64,000 bases of DNA from an uncultured Alphaproteobacteria bacterium (GCA_902621855.1 CACNNQ010000001.1:1-64000), one strand, 5' to 3'. Positions 52,775 to 62,424 are shown, counted from the stretch's first letter. The notes: generated by a model from the letters alone, not told the origin. Program-made: numbers and translations.

Positions 52775-52779
52775 AAATA

Positions 52780-53850
52780 CTAATTCAATTTATCTTTGCG
52801 GTAATTAGATCGTATGTCATCAAGTAGGACTGATTTAGACTTATTTTTTACATGCCAAAAATCCCATCCATTGCAACTCGGTAGTCCTTGTATCTTTGCT
52901 CCCATTTGATGAATAGAGCCTGTTAAATCTTTTATTTTAAGTGTACCATCAATACTAACCGTTGCTTTAAAGCGTTCTTTTTTATCAGTTAATACTGCAC
53001 CTGGTGGGATAATTCCTTGCTCGACTAATTCACCAAAAGGTACTTTTGGTAATTCTTTTCTACTTTTAGCAATAGTAACAACTTCTTCTTTCAACACTTT
53101 TGTATTCTTTAATCGTTCTTTTGAAAGTTTAACGTAGTCTTTATCTTTTTCTATGCCAATAAAGTTACGTTGTAATTTTTTTGCAACAACAGCGGTTGTC
53201 CCACTTCCAGAAAAAGGATCAAGAACAAGATCACCTTTGTTAGTTGAGGCTAATAGAATTCGGTAGAGGAGAGCTTCTGGTTTTTGTGTTGGGTGCGATC
53301 GTTGATTGTTATCTTTACGTAATCGCTCTTTGCCTGAGCAAATAGGAATATACCAGTCACTTCGCATTTGTTTTCCTTCATTTAGTTCTTTGAGGTTTTG
53401 ATAGTTAAATGTGTATTTTGCCTCTCTTGAGGTTGTGCACCATAAAAGTGTTTCATGGGCATTTGTGAAACGTGTACCACGAAAATTAGGCATCGGATTA
53501 GTTTTATGCCATATAATATCATTTAAAATCCATAAACATTCATCTTGAATTTTAGAACCTACTCGCAATATATTATGATAACTCCCTATAACCCAAAGAG
53601 CCCCACCTTTTTTTAAAACTCTTTTACATTCACTCAGCCAAGCATTGGTAAATTGATCATACTCTTCATAAGTACTAAATTTATCCCAATCTTGTGTAAC
53701 AGCTTCGACTGTTGTTTGATCAGGTCTGTATAAAGTATCCTTTAATTGAAGATTATAGGGTGGATCAGCAAAAATAAAATCAACAGAATGGTCTTTTAAT
53801 TTTTTCATTTCCTGAATGGAGTCACCTAAAATAATTTGATTTTTTTTCAT
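52780..53850 (-). CDS. ccrM: CcrM-type adenine DNA methyltransferase (GANTC)
   Basis: This 356-residue beta-class N6-adenine methyltransferase has DPPY at residues 29-32 before the AdoMet motif [10 protein letters not shown], as in the beta order. [16 protein letters not shown] and [13 protein letters not shown] are close to the Caulobacter enzyme, and a C-terminal RAMA-like domain (from about residue 270) matches CcrM. It methylates GANTC and in relatives acts in cell-cycle control. There is no partner restriction gene, so it is a solitary regulator. Three GAATC sites lie just upstream. Confidence 0.93.
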   Translation of the reverse strand: MKKNQIILGDSIQEMKKLKDHSVDFIFADPPYNLQLKDTLYRPDQTTVEAVTQDWDKFSTYEEYDQFTNAWLSECKRVLKKGGALWVIGSYHNILRVGSKIQDECLWILNDIIWHKTNPMPNFRGTRFTNAHETLLWCTTSREAKYTFNYQNLKELNEGKQMRSDWYIPICSGKERLRKDNNQRSHPTQKPEALLYRILLASTNKGDLVLDPFSGSGTTAVVAKKLQRNFIGIEKDKDYVKLSKERLKNTKVLKEEVVTIAKSRKELPKVPFGELVEQGIIPPGAVLTDKKERFKATVSIDGTLKIKDLTGSIHQMGAKIQGLPSCNGWDFWHVKNKSKSVLLDDIRSNYRKDKLN

Positions 53851-53862
53851 ATTTCAAAAAAA

Positions 53863-53916
53863 GAATCATTAATCTGTTATGGAATCTGGTCAATAAAGTT
53901 ATCAACAGGATGAATC
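53863..53916. promoter_or_regulatory. Cluster of three GAATC (GANTC) sites upstream of ccrM
   Basis: GAATC occurs at 53863-53867, 53882-53886 and 53912-53916, within 54 bases directly before the ccrM start. At this base composition one GANTC is expected every 350-400 bases. CcrM methylates GANTC, and its Caulobacter promoter is controlled by such sites. They are likely autoregulatory. Confidence 0.6.
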
Positions 53917-53952
53917 ATTTTAATGGGATAATATAGATATAATTTGATATTT

Positions 53953-54009
53953 AATTGAAAAGGGGTCCGAAGACCCCCTGAAATTTTCCATCAATTGGGA
54001 GGAATGATG
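53953..54009 (+). ncRNA. Structured leader or small RNA, unassigned
   Basis: In the 252-base gap between ccrM and rnhB, AATTGA (53953-53958) pairs with TCAATT (53991-53996), enclosing a GGGGTC/GACCCC hairpin (53962-53967 with 53972-53977) capped by CGAA. A ribosome site GGGAGG (53997-54002) follows at once, then two ATGs. TATAAT at 53938-53943 could be the promoter. It does not match a riboswitch or small RNA I know. It could be a 5' leader or an independent RNA. Confidence 0.4.
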
Positions 54010-54027
54010 AAATTATTATTAATATAA
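54004..54027 (+). CDS. Seven-codon mini-ORF, possible leader or gene remnant
   Basis: ATG-ATG-AAA-TTA-TTA-TTA-ATA-TAA (residues MMKLLLI) follows an excellent GGGAGG ribosome site; the second ATG has the better spacing. Reading past the stop gives a short hydrophobic stretch ending in two stops, so it could be the remains of a signal peptide. No codirectional gene follows, since rnhB is on the opposite strand. Translation is only predicted from the ribosome site. Confidence 0.3.
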   Translation: MMKLLLI

Positions 54028-54102
54028 TATTTGTCGCATCTTTTTGTAGCATAATAACATGATATTTATTATGCAAAATATGCATGGTAATATTGTAATT
54101 AT

Positions 54103-54717
54103 TCATTTTTTTAATAAAGATTTAATTGGTTCAAATGATTTTCGATGAAACTGAGTAACACCGTATTTATGTATTGCTTCAATATGTTTTTTAGTTCCAT
54201 AACCTGCATTTTTTTTCCAATTATAAAATATAAATTTTGCATCAAGCATACTCATCAGTCGATCACGGTGAACTTTTGCAATAATAGATGCACTTGCAAT
54301 GGATAAAGATTTTTTATCACCACTAATGATGGATTTTTCATTTTGGTAATCTAATGAAAAGTTTCCATCAATAATAAGATGTGGATTTTCAAAATTAAAT
54401 TTATTTATTACTCTTTTCATTGATAATTTTGTTGCTTCCAAAATATTAATTTGATCTATTTCTTCAACACTTGCAAAACCGAGGTAATATTGAAGTTTTT
54501 TTTCTTTTTGTAATTTTTTGAAAAATATAAATAATTTTTCTCTCTGTTTTGCAGTATGTTTTTTTGAATCAGTTATGGGTATTTCTGATTCTAAATCATC
54601 ATAATTAGAAAAATAGCATCCACAACTGACTACTGGGCCTGCTAATGGACCTCTGCCCACTTCATCTAAACCAATTACAGGTCCATCAATTGATTTTTCT
54701 ATAGAAAAATCAGTCAC
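54103..54717 (-). CDS. rnhB: Ribonuclease HII
   Basis: This enzyme cleaves RNA-DNA junctions and removes single ribonucleotides. The 204 residues contain the catalytic motif GLDEVGRGPLAGPVV, ITDSKK, the SIIAKVHRDRLM block and YGTKKHIEAI. The start is a GTG at 54717 overlapping the moaB stop by one base (TAGTG). In many alphaproteobacteria rnhB is next to ccrM, as here. Confidence 0.94.
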   Translation of the reverse strand: MTDFSIEKSIDGPVIGLDEVGRGPLAGPVVSCGCYFSNYDDLESEIPITDSKKHTAKQREKLFIFFKKLQKEKKLQYYLGFASVEEIDQINILEATKLSMKRVINKFNFENPHLIIDGNFSLDYQNEKSIISGDKKSLSIASASIIAKVHRDRLMSMLDAKFIFYNWKKNAGYGTKKHIEAIHKYGVTQFHRKSFEPIKSLLKK

Positions 54718-55244
54718 TATTTTTCATTTAATCTTGGCATGATTTCGACAAAGTTACAGGGCTTATGTCTAATATCTAATTGATATTTTAAAATTTCATC
54801 CCAGCCATCTTTGCACGCACCTGTTGAACCAGGTAAACAAAAAACATATGTACTATTTATCAAGGCTGCGACAGCTCGTGATTGAATTGCCGACGTACCA
54901 ATTTTTTTAAAACTAACTTGGCGAAATAATTCTCCAAACCCATCAATATGTTTACTAGCAATAGCTTTAACAGCTTCTGGTGTTGTATCTCTTCCTGTTA
55001 ACCCAGTACCGCCAGTTGTAATAATGCAATCAATGTCCTCTTCTTTCGACATTGTATCTAAAGTATCTTTTATTTGAGATACATCATCTGGGATAATTGT
55101 ACGTTTAATTACTGTATGACCGCCATCAATTATGCGCTTTTCCAATGTATCTCCAGATGTATCATTGTCTTTCGTTCTTGAATCTGAAATTGTAATTATA
55201 GCAATGTTTATGGAAACAAATTCTAGAGAAGTATCAATTGGCAT
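54717..55244 (-). CDS. moaB: Molybdenum cofactor biosynthesis protein B (MoaB-like)
   Basis: This 175-residue MoCF-domain protein binds molybdopterin. Family blocks are AIITISDSRTKDNDTSG, CIITTGGTGLTGRDTTPEA and CLPGSTGACKDGW. The protein is usually linked to molybdopterin adenylation. No other Moco gene is present in the window. It lies between rnhB and the lytic transglycosylase gene, six bases from the latter. Confidence 0.9.
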   Translation of the reverse strand: MPIDTSLEFVSINIAIITISDSRTKDNDTSGDTLEKRIIDGGHTVIKRTIIPDDVSQIKDTLDTMSKEEDIDCIITTGGTGLTGRDTTPEAVKAIASKHIDGFGELFRQVSFKKIGTSAIQSRAVAALINSTYVFCLPGSTGACKDGWDEILKYQLDIRHKPCNFVEIMPRLNEK

Positions 55245-55250
55245 AACTTA

Positions 55251-56999
55251 TTAATAAAGTGGATCATTTCCATTTGCCAGCATTTTTAAGGAACGCATTT
55301 CCTTATTATTTTTATTTTGGTAAATCCAGTATTTTGTTAAGATCTTTTCTATGAACCATCTTGTTTCTCTTGAAGGAATACTTTCCATAAAAAAGAGTGA
55401 GTCTTCCATATAGTTTGTTTCTTTTTTCCATTTTTGTAAATTACCCGGACCGCCATTATACGCCGCAGCAAGAAATATTAAATTTCTGGAAACAACTTCT
55501 AAATCAAGTAGGTAATTAAGATATTCTTGACCAACTTCTAGATTAATTTCAGGATTTTTAAGAATATTGCTATTACTTCTTTTTACATCCTTACTCTTTG
55601 TTATAAATTTAGCAGTTGAGGGAAGAACTTGCATTAAACCCATCGCACCATCTTTACTTTTAGCAGTCGTATTAAACATAGATTCCTGATGCATAAAAGC
55701 ATGGAGCAATTCTTTTTCTAATTTAAATCCATCACGTGGTTTCCAAACACTTGTTGGATAGTAAAGATGTATAGGTACATCCATACCAAATTGCTCTAAT
55801 TTGTTAACGATTTTAAGTTGTGTATAAGCAAGGTCAAAATTCTCAGCTATACTTATTGACTCCTGAGCAATTTCTTTATTTAGGACAGAATTAATATGAA
55901 CAATTTCTTTTTCTAATTCATTTGCTAATCCAACCTGTATTAAAGTTTGTAATCTTCTACCGGCAGGCAGATTCAAAAGTTTACTATTATTTTTATTTAA
56001 ATTTGGATATTTTAACCACGAAATTTTTTCTTGAACACCTAATATTTCTAGAGCCAACATACCATAAAAACTATTAGGATTATTTGAAGCTCTTTTTAGC
56101 CAAAAATTAATTTCATTATATTTCCCAAGTTTTGCGTATGATCTTGCCGTCCAAAAACTACCAGATGTTTGATGCCAAGCATCATCTTTTAAGCTTATAG
56201 AAAAAAGTGAGAAAAAATGAGCAGCTTCTTCATACCTCTCTATTCTCCAAGAAGATAAACCTGCAGTCCATGCAGCATAGGGCACATATTGAGCTGAATT
56301 TACTAAAGCCTCTGAAGCATATTGTATTGCAAGTTTATCTTTACTTGCAAGAAAGTAACCTTTTGCAATCAGTTCTTTTTGTTGATCAATTTCTACTTGA
56401 TCAAGCAATAATTTAACATCACGCTGATTAAGTAATTGAAGTGCGCCTGTAGGCCATCCTCTATTCACTCTTGATTTGATACCATTAATTAACTTTCTTT
56501 TCTCAGCTCTTTGATTATTGGAAAGTTTTTTATTGGATTTATATTTAATTTTTTTATTATTATTTACTGTTTCAGATTCAATACCCAAGGGTAATGATGG
56601 CTTAGTTGGACTTTTATAGCCTGGAGGCATTCTTTTAATAGCTAACCGATATATTCTTTTTGCTTGTGGATGATCATTGTATTTTTTTAACCAATAATAG
56701 AGTTCTAAATATTGAGATTTATAACAATTTGGATGCAAAAATTTTTGGGCGTAAATGTGTCCGAGCAATATTTTATTTTTTATTTTTAAAATATAGTTAT
56801 TAGCTGTTTTCCATTTACATTGTTCTTGAAAGAAATAAGCTTGCTGATAGTTATTTACATCTGATTCACTTAATACTTTAGAGGAAAAAATGTTATTATA
56901 TTTTTCTGATATATCTGTTTGAAATGCGTGTGCTATTGGTATTAGATAAAAAAAACTAATAAAGTACATTATTATAAATTGAATATATTTAAGTTTCAT
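55251..56999 (-). CDS. slt: Soluble lytic murein transglycosylase
   Basis: This 582-residue periplasmic enzyme cleaves peptidoglycan with formation of 1,6-anhydromuramate. It has an N-terminal signal peptide (about residues 1-25), a long superhelical TPR-like domain (about 150-400) and a C-terminal SLT domain with the catalytic Glu in FMHQESMFNTTAKSKDGAMG and the later YLAAAYNGGPGNL. The start overlaps the UDG gene end by 11 bases. Confidence 0.92.
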   Translation of the reverse strand: MKLKYIQFIIMYFISFFYLIPIAHAFQTDISEKYNNIFSSKVLSESDVNNYQQAYFFQEQCKWKTANNYILKIKNKILLGHIYAQKFLHPNCYKSQYLELYYWLKKYNDHPQAKRIYRLAIKRMPPGYKSPTKPSLPLGIESETVNNNKKIKYKSNKKLSNNQRAEKRKLINGIKSRVNRGWPTGALQLLNQRDVKLLLDQVEIDQQKELIAKGYFLASKDKLAIQYASEALVNSAQYVPYAAWTAGLSSWRIERYEEAAHFFSLFSISLKDDAWHQTSGSFWTARSYAKLGKYNEINFWLKRASNNPNSFYGMLALEILGVQEKISWLKYPNLNKNNSKLLNLPAGRRLQTLIQVGLANELEKEIVHINSVLNKEIAQESISIAENFDLAYTQLKIVNKLEQFGMDVPIHLYYPTSVWKPRDGFKLEKELLHAFMHQESMFNTTAKSKDGAMGLMQVLPSTAKFITKSKDVKRSNSNILKNPEINLEVGQEYLNYLLDLEVVSRNLIFLAAAYNGGPGNLQKWKKETNYMEDSLFFMESIPSRETRWFIEKILTKYWIYQNKNNKEMRSLKMLANGNDPLY

Positions 57000-57699
57000 T
57001 GTCTAACTTTTGTTGTAATATTTGTAAATCTTCCCAAGCTGCTCTTTTGTACTGAGGAGATCTTAATAAAAAAGCTGGATGATATGAAACAATTGTATGA
57101 ATTTTCTTATTTAGTTGCATAGACTCATATTCATGTAATTTTCCTCTTAGTTTAGCAAGAGTAAGTGGAGTTGATAGAATTGCTTTTGCTGCCACTCCAC
57201 CTAACAGAAATAAAAAATCTGGACTTACAATGTTTATTTGTTTTTGAAGAAAGGGTAAGAATGCTAAGATTTCTTCATCTGTTGGAGTTCTATTTTCAGG
57301 AGGTCTCCAATTAACAACATTAGTAATATATACATCATTTCTTGTAAGCTTTATTGCATTAAGCATTTTATTTAAAAGTTGTCCTGCTCTCCCTACAAAT
57401 GGTATCCCCTGTTCATCTTCATCACGACCTGGAGCTTCTCCAATAAACATAACTTTTGCATCGAGATTACCATCATAGACAACTAATTTTTTTGCTGTTT
57501 TTTGAAGAGGTGATTGATATTTTTTAATTTCATCTATTAGAATTCTTATTTCTAACAATTTATCTTCATTTATGCTATTTGCACTATCTTCAGGTGCTTT
57601 TTGCTGTTTATCAAACCAATTTCTTGGAGAATCTTGAAGAAAATAATTAACACCAGAATTCTTAATAAATTCTAAATTTTTTTTATCTGATTGATTCAT
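56989..57699 (-). CDS. Uracil-DNA glycosylase, family 4/5 type, cysteine-free
   Basis: This 236-residue enzyme removes uracil from DNA. Motif A is [17 protein letters not shown] (about 87-103), followed by [14 protein letters not shown] and the C-terminal [10 protein letters not shown]. In most family 4 members four cysteines bind a 4Fe-4S cluster; here the chain contains no cysteine, with Ser at 63 where the first cluster Cys is expected and Phe where another sits. It is otherwise intact, so it is likely an active cluster-free form. It is divergent from the TPR gene. Confidence 0.87.
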   Translation of the reverse strand: MNQSDKKNLEFIKNSGVNYFLQDSPRNWFDKQQKAPEDSANSINEDKLLEIRILIDEIKKYQSPLQKTAKKLVVYDGNLDAKVMFIGEAPGRDEDEQGIPFVGRAGQLLNKMLNAIKLTRNDVYITNVVNWRPPENRTPTDEEILAFLPFLQKQINIVSPDFLFLLGGVAAKAILSTPLTLAKLRGKLHEYESMQLNKKIHTIVSYHPAFLLRSPQYKRAAWEDLQILQQKLDNET

Positions 57700-57758
57700 G
57701 CTAAATTAAGATTATCTATTTGTATTGTAACTATTTATTTTTTTAAATAATTAATTTG

Positions 57759-59057
57759 ATGAAAAAACTACTGATATTCTACTTAATCACAGCATTTTCA
57801 ATGCCAGTAATGGCATATACAAGCTCTAATTTTCTAATTTCTCAATTAGCATATAAAAACCATGATTATGAAACAAGCTTATTTGACTTCAATATTGACA
57901 CTGCAAAATATCCAAATAACGACTTATTGGATAAATTAATAGCATCAGTTATCTTAGAAAACTTAGAGTTTGCTAATAACATTTCTGATAATATTCTAAA
58001 ATTTGAAAAAAATAATCAGGAGGCCTATTTAGTAAAACTCGTAAATTTATTATTAGATAATAAATCCAATGAAATAAAAAAATTATATTCTGATACTAAG
58101 ACTAAAAATGATTTAATAGATTTTATTTTTTTTAACGACGATTTGTTAAAAGACAACCAAACAATAAGTAAATCTATTATTGATATCGTTACTTCATCAT
58201 TTTCAAATTCAGATGGTTATAGTCTTAATTACAGTTTTTTATTATTTTATACTTCTCTTGCAAGAATGATTGATATTTCCAATGATAGAGCGACATTGAT
58301 CAAAGGTGAATTATTTCAAAAGATTGGCAACGATAAAGATGCAAGATTAATGTTTAAAGAAATAAATCAAGATAGTGATTTTTATTTAGATGCTCAAATA
58401 AATCTAGCCTTAAATTACTCATTTTATTTATCTTATGATGAAGCAATTAAAAATATAAATAAATTATTAGAAAAAAATAACAATTTATATCCAATAAAAA
58501 AGATACTTGCAGATACACATCGTATTGAAAAAAATTATAAATTTGCAATTCAACTATATAATGAAATGATTGAGAGAAATGAAAATGATCTTTGGAGTAT
58601 CTATTATTTAAGAGGAATTTGCTTTGAGCGTTTAGGTCAGTGGGACAAAGCAGAAAAAAACTTTTTAAAATCTTTAGACTTAAAACCGGATTCACCAAAT
58701 GTTTTAAATTATCTTGCTTACGGATGGGTTGAAAGAAATATCAGACTAGATCAATCTTTAGAAATGTTAAAAGCAGCCTATGCTGCTAATCCTGAAAGTT
58801 CATATATAATTGATAGTCTTGCTTGGGCATATTTCAAAAAAAATAATTATACTGAAGCGGCAAAATTAATGGAGAAAGTAATTGATATTGCACCTGGAGA
58901 AGCAATATCTCTAGACCACCTTGGTGATATCTATTATGCTATGAATAGAAAGAGAGAAGCAATTCACTTTTGGCAACAGGCACTAGAATTAGCTGAACCA
59001 GAAGACGAAATAACTGAAGATGTTCAAAGCAAATTAGATAAAATAAATGCTGGATAA
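57759..59057 (+). CDS. TPR-repeat exported protein
   Basis: This 432-residue protein has a signal peptide (MKKLLIFYLITAFSMPVMA). The C-terminal half holds tetratricopeptide repeats with the usual A/G and Y/P positions: SIYYLRGICFERLGQWDKAE, NVLNYLAYGWVERN, SYIIDSLAWAYFKKNNYTEA and SLDHLGDIYYAMNRKREA. I start at the ATG at 57759 rather than the TTG one codon earlier. It overlaps ispE by 11 bases. TPR proteins in this position are common upstream of ispE in alphaproteobacteria; the partner is unknown. Confidence 0.85.
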   Translation: MKKLLIFYLITAFSMPVMAYTSSNFLISQLAYKNHDYETSLFDFNIDTAKYPNNDLLDKLIASVILENLEFANNISDNILKFEKNNQEAYLVKLVNLLLDNKSNEIKKLYSDTKTKNDLIDFIFFNDDLLKDNQTISKSIIDIVTSSFSNSDGYSLNYSFLLFYTSLARMIDISNDRATLIKGELFQKIGNDKDARLMFKEINQDSDFYLDAQINLALNYSFYLSYDEAIKNINKLLEKNNNLYPIKKILADTHRIEKNYKFAIQLYNEMIERNENDLWSIYYLRGICFERLGQWDKAEKNFLKSLDLKPDSPNVLNYLAYGWVERNIRLDQSLEMLKAAYAANPESSYIIDSLAWAYFKKNNYTEAAKLMEKVIDIAPGEAISLDHLGDIYYAMNRKREAIHFWQQALELAEPEDEITEDVQSKLDKINAG

Positions 59058-59883
59058 AATTATTGAAAAATCACCTGCCAAAATAAATTTATTTTTAAAA
59101 ATTATTAATAAAAGAGAGGATAGTTTTCATAATATTAGAACTGGAATAACTTTTCTCAACCTTTATGATGAGATTACTGTTCAAGCTCATAGTAAATTTG
59201 AAGTAAACTACACAGGAATATTTGCTCCAAAAAAAAATCTTTTTGAAGATTGTATTATTAGTAGATTATTTACTTATATAAATGAGGACAAGCCCAAACT
59301 TCTTTTTTCTGTATCAAAAAATTTTCCTTATCAAGCTGGTCTTGGGTCAGCATCTTCGAATGTAGCTACTGTAATCAAAATTTTAGAAAATTTAGAATTA
59401 ATAGAAAAAAGAAATATATTTGATTACGCTGATTTAGGTTCTGATATTCCAGTTTTTTTGAATCAAAGGGATGCTCTAGTTAGAGGTAAAGGTGATTTAA
59501 TAGCTAATGTACATTTTCCAAAATATTATTTCTTGATAATAAAACCATCTTTCCAATGTTCAACAAAAAAAATGTACGACTCATTTCAATCTGCTGATTT
59601 TGATTATAATGCTGACTTTGACTTAGAAGAAATTAACGATCAAGACTCAGGGAATGATTTTGAAAAAATTCTAATAAAAAATGAACCTGAATTTTTATCT
59701 ATGTTTAATTTTTTAAAGGGTTTTGAGGAAGTTATATTCTCAAGATTAACTGGAAGTGGATCTTGTATTTATAGTGTATTTGAAAAAAAAGAGCATGCTA
59801 TAAATGCACAAAAAAAATTCCAACAAAGTTTTTCTAATTTGTGGACACATGTATGTGAAAATAATTTGACTAACTTATTTTAA
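59047..59883 (+). CDS. ispE: 4-diphosphocytidyl-2-C-methyl-D-erythritol kinase
   Basis: This GHMP kinase of the MEP isoprenoid pathway has 278 residues with the N-terminal SPAKINLFLKI, the ATP motif YQAGLGSASSNVATVIK and DLGSDIPVF, then LTGSGSCIYSVF. It overlaps the end of the TPR gene and ends 14 bases inside the 3' end of the convergent DNA ligase gene. Confidence 0.93.
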   Translation: MLDKIIEKSPAKINLFLKIINKREDSFHNIRTGITFLNLYDEITVQAHSKFEVNYTGIFAPKKNLFEDCIISRLFTYINEDKPKLLFSVSKNFPYQAGLGSASSNVATVIKILENLELIEKRNIFDYADLGSDIPVFLNQRDALVRGKGDLIANVHFPKYYFLIIKPSFQCSTKKMYDSFQSADFDYNADFDLEEINDQDSGNDFEKILIKNEPEFLSMFNFLKGFEEVIFSRLTGSGSCIYSVFEKKEHAINAQKKFQQSFSNLWTHVCENNLTNLF

Positions 59884-61438
59884 ACTCTTTCTTGAATTCT
59901 TCAATTGATAGTATTTCATTAAGAGGTTTGTCCCATCTAATTCTATGAATTCGAGGAAAACGCATTGCAACGCCTGATTTATGTCTATTGCTTGGGAAAA
60001 CATCATCAAAGGCAACTTCTAAGATTATTTCTTTTTTTACTTCTCTTACTGGACCAAATCTATTTGTAGTATTATTTCTTATAAATTTATCTAAATCTAT
60101 CAGTTCTTTGTCTGTATAACCTGAATAAGCTTTTCCGATAGGTACTAATTCTTTTTCTTTCCAGACACCAAAAGTAAAATCTGAATAATAAGAGGATCTC
60201 TTGCCATGCCCTCGTTGAGCATACATTAAAATAGCATCAACTAGTTTTGGATTTTTTTTCCACTTGTACCAATACCCCTTTTTTCTCCCAGGTAAATATT
60301 CACTACTTTTAAGTTTAATCATTACACCTTCATTTAAGTCATCATTAAAGTTATTTTTGTATTTTGCTAATTCTGTCCAAGTTGAAAAATTAATAATACA
60401 AGATAGATCAATTCGATTCGTTTTATTTTCTTTTTGAAATTTTTCTAAATATTTTCTTCTCTCTAAAAGATATAATTTTCGTAGATCCTTTCCTTTGTAA
60501 AAAAGGATATCATAGGCGCGTATAAAAACAGGATATTTTTTTTGAAGATCTTTTGATGCTTTTTTTCTATTTAACCTTTGTTGTAGATCATTAAAACCAA
60601 GAGGTTGAAAATTCTTTCCTACAAGTAATTCCCCATCAATAACTGCATCACCTTTCGTAAATTCAATTATTTCTGGGAAAGCAGAAGAAATATTTTCACC
60701 TGTTCGTGAATATAGTGAAACACTTTTTGATGAAACCATAAGTTGTACTCTAATTCCATCCCATTTATATTCGGCTTGAAACTCATTAGCATTTAATCTT
60801 TTAAAATCTTTTTCCTCATCAATTGGATTAGCAAGCATCATTGGATGAAATAATTTTCTAAAATCTATTTTAGGTTTTGATGTTTTATTTTTTAACCATT
60901 CAAATAGATCTTTGTATGGAAATTCTAGACCATGCCAAATTTCTTCAATCTCATTTACAGATTTATTATACTGATCAGCCAAGGCAGTTTTTACTAATCT
61001 TTCAGAGACGCCAATGCGTAATCCTCCTGTACAAATCTTAATCAAAGTCCACCTTTCATTATTCGATAATTGACTCAAAATTTTACTAAATTCTGCATTG
61101 ATTTCAGATTTTTTAATTTTTTTTATATTTTCTATTAAAGTAGATAAACTTAGTGACTTACCTTCTTTTTTAGTTGGCCAAATTAATGATATTGTCTCTG
61201 CTAAATCTCCTACATAATCGTAAGAAAAATCAAACAAATTCTGATCCACTTGTTCATAGACTATTTCTCTGAGTTTAGATGCTTTAATAAATTGAAATGA
61301 AAGTTGGTCAGATAAAATTGCAAGTGCATATGCACTATTGATATCCAGTGATTTAAAATAATCTTGAAGTAGCTTAATTTTAGTATTTCGACTTGGTGTT
61401 AAAATTAAATTATGAAGTAAGGAAGAAAATTTTTTCAT
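59870..61438 (-). CDS. ATP-dependent DNA ligase (helicase/exonuclease-linked)
   Basis: This ATP-dependent ligase has 522 residues. The adenylation motif is K225-W-D-G-I-R, followed by VIDGELLVG (motif III), the GVMIKL motif and WYKWKKNPKLVDAILM near the C-terminal OB domain; an N-terminal helical domain occupies about residues 1-190. The bacterium's main NAD-dependent ligase would be elsewhere. It overlaps the exonuclease gene by four bases and, with the helicase, forms a known ligase-associated DNA damage response set. Confidence 0.93.
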   Translation of the reverse strand: MKKFSSLLHNLILTPSRNTKIKLLQDYFKSLDINSAYALAILSDQLSFQFIKASKLREIVYEQVDQNLFDFSYDYVGDLAETISLIWPTKKEGKSLSLSTLIENIKKIKKSEINAEFSKILSQLSNNERWTLIKICTGGLRIGVSERLVKTALADQYNKSVNEIEEIWHGLEFPYKDLFEWLKNKTSKPKIDFRKLFHPMMLANPIDEEKDFKRLNANEFQAEYKWDGIRVQLMVSSKSVSLYSRTGENISSAFPEIIEFTKGDAVIDGELLVGKNFQPLGFNDLQQRLNRKKASKDLQKKYPVFIRAYDILFYKGKDLRKLYLLERRKYLEKFQKENKTNRIDLSCIINFSTWTELAKYKNNFNDDLNEGVMIKLKSSEYLPGRKKGYWYKWKKNPKLVDAILMYAQRGHGKRSSYYSDFTFGVWKEKELVPIGKAYSGYTDKELIDLDKFIRNNTTNRFGPVREVKKEIILEVAFDDVFPSNRHKSGVAMRFPRIHRIRWDKPLNEILSIEEFKKEFKIS

Positions 61439-62424
61439 TCCATTTCCTCATCGCTTCTTCCTTTGATGGAAAGGGGTTTTGATGAAAGATTTTGCGTCTT
61501 ACAATAATAAACCAATGCATCTTCCTGGCCATGTGTAATAAGAATATTTTTCGCTTTTGATTTTTTAATTGTATCTAGTAATTCATTCCAATCGCTATGA
61601 TCACTAATGACTAATGGTAGTTCAATGCCTTGTTGTTTTGCTCTTTGCTTAACAGTCATCCATCCACTTGCCATGCAAATAATAGGATTAGGAAATCTTC
61701 TTGACCAACGGTCCTTTAACGCCGATGGAGGTGCAATAATTATTTTACCTTCGTATAAGTTTTTATCTTTTGAAGAAACTTTTTCAAATTTTCCAATATT
61801 AATTTTCTCTTTTGAATAGTATTGACACAATTTTTCTAGAGATCCATGAATATAAATAGTCTCATTATAATTATTCTGGCGCAAAAGATTCATTACTCTT
61901 TGTGCTTTTCCAAGTGCATACGCACCAACAATATGACAATTATTTCTATTTATTTTTACAGAGCGAATTAGTTTTTGTATTTCATCTTTTGGATCTGGAT
62001 GTTGATATATAGGTAAACCAAATGTTGCTTCAGTAATTAATGTATCACATCTAACTAATTTAAAATTTTTACATGTTTCATCTTTTCCTACTTTATAATC
62101 ACCTGTTATTACTAGACGATGATTATTTTTTTCAATTAAAATCTGAGCACTACCTAAGATATGTCCTGCAGGGTAGAGAGTAAAATCATAGTTTTTAATT
62201 GAGTATTTTTGGCCATACTGAAGAGGAGTAAATTTCTTCGCACATTTATCCCCATAGCGAATTTTCATTATGTCTATTGTTTGCCTAGTAGCAATAACAT
62301 GATCATGTCCAAATCGGGCATGATCTGCGTGACCATGTGTAATAATTGCTGTTTTTTTCGGTAATATTGGATCTATATGTACATTTATATCTTTGATAAA
62401 TAATTGATGATTAATAAAATCCAT
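61435..62424 (-). CDS. Ligase-associated MBL-fold DNA exonuclease (Snm1/Pso2-like)
   Basis: This 329-residue metallo-beta-lactamase nuclease has the metal site H30-G-H-A-D-H35 (THGHADHARFG) and a beta-CASP C-terminal part with SDHSDWNELL and LITHGQEDALV. The middle GDYKVGKDETC and ITEATFGLPIY blocks are typical. It is thought to process DNA ends for the ligase. Its ATG (62424-62422) abuts the ATG of the divergent helicase. Confidence 0.92.
   Translation of the reverse strand: MDFINHQLFIKDINVHIDPILPKKTAIITHGHADHARFGHDHVIATRQTIDIMKIRYGDKCAKKFTPLQYGQKYSIKNYDFTLYPAGHILGSAQILIEKNNHRLVITGDYKVGKDETCKNFKLVRCDTLITEATFGLPIYQHPDPKDEIQKLIRSVKINRNNCHIVGAYALGKAQRVMNLLRQNNYNETIYIHGSLEKLCQYYSKEKINIGKFEKVSSKDKNLYEGKIIIAPPSALKDRWSRRFPNPIICMASGWMTVKQRAKQQGIELPLVISDHSDWNELLDTIKKSKAKNILITHGQEDALVYYCKTQNLSSKPLSIKGRSDEEME

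Noticed and set aside
54061-54102. ATGCA/TGCAT hairpin near the rnhB end
   Set aside because: The stem is five pairs in very A+T-rich DNA with no T-tract in the rnhB direction, so a terminator call is not supported.
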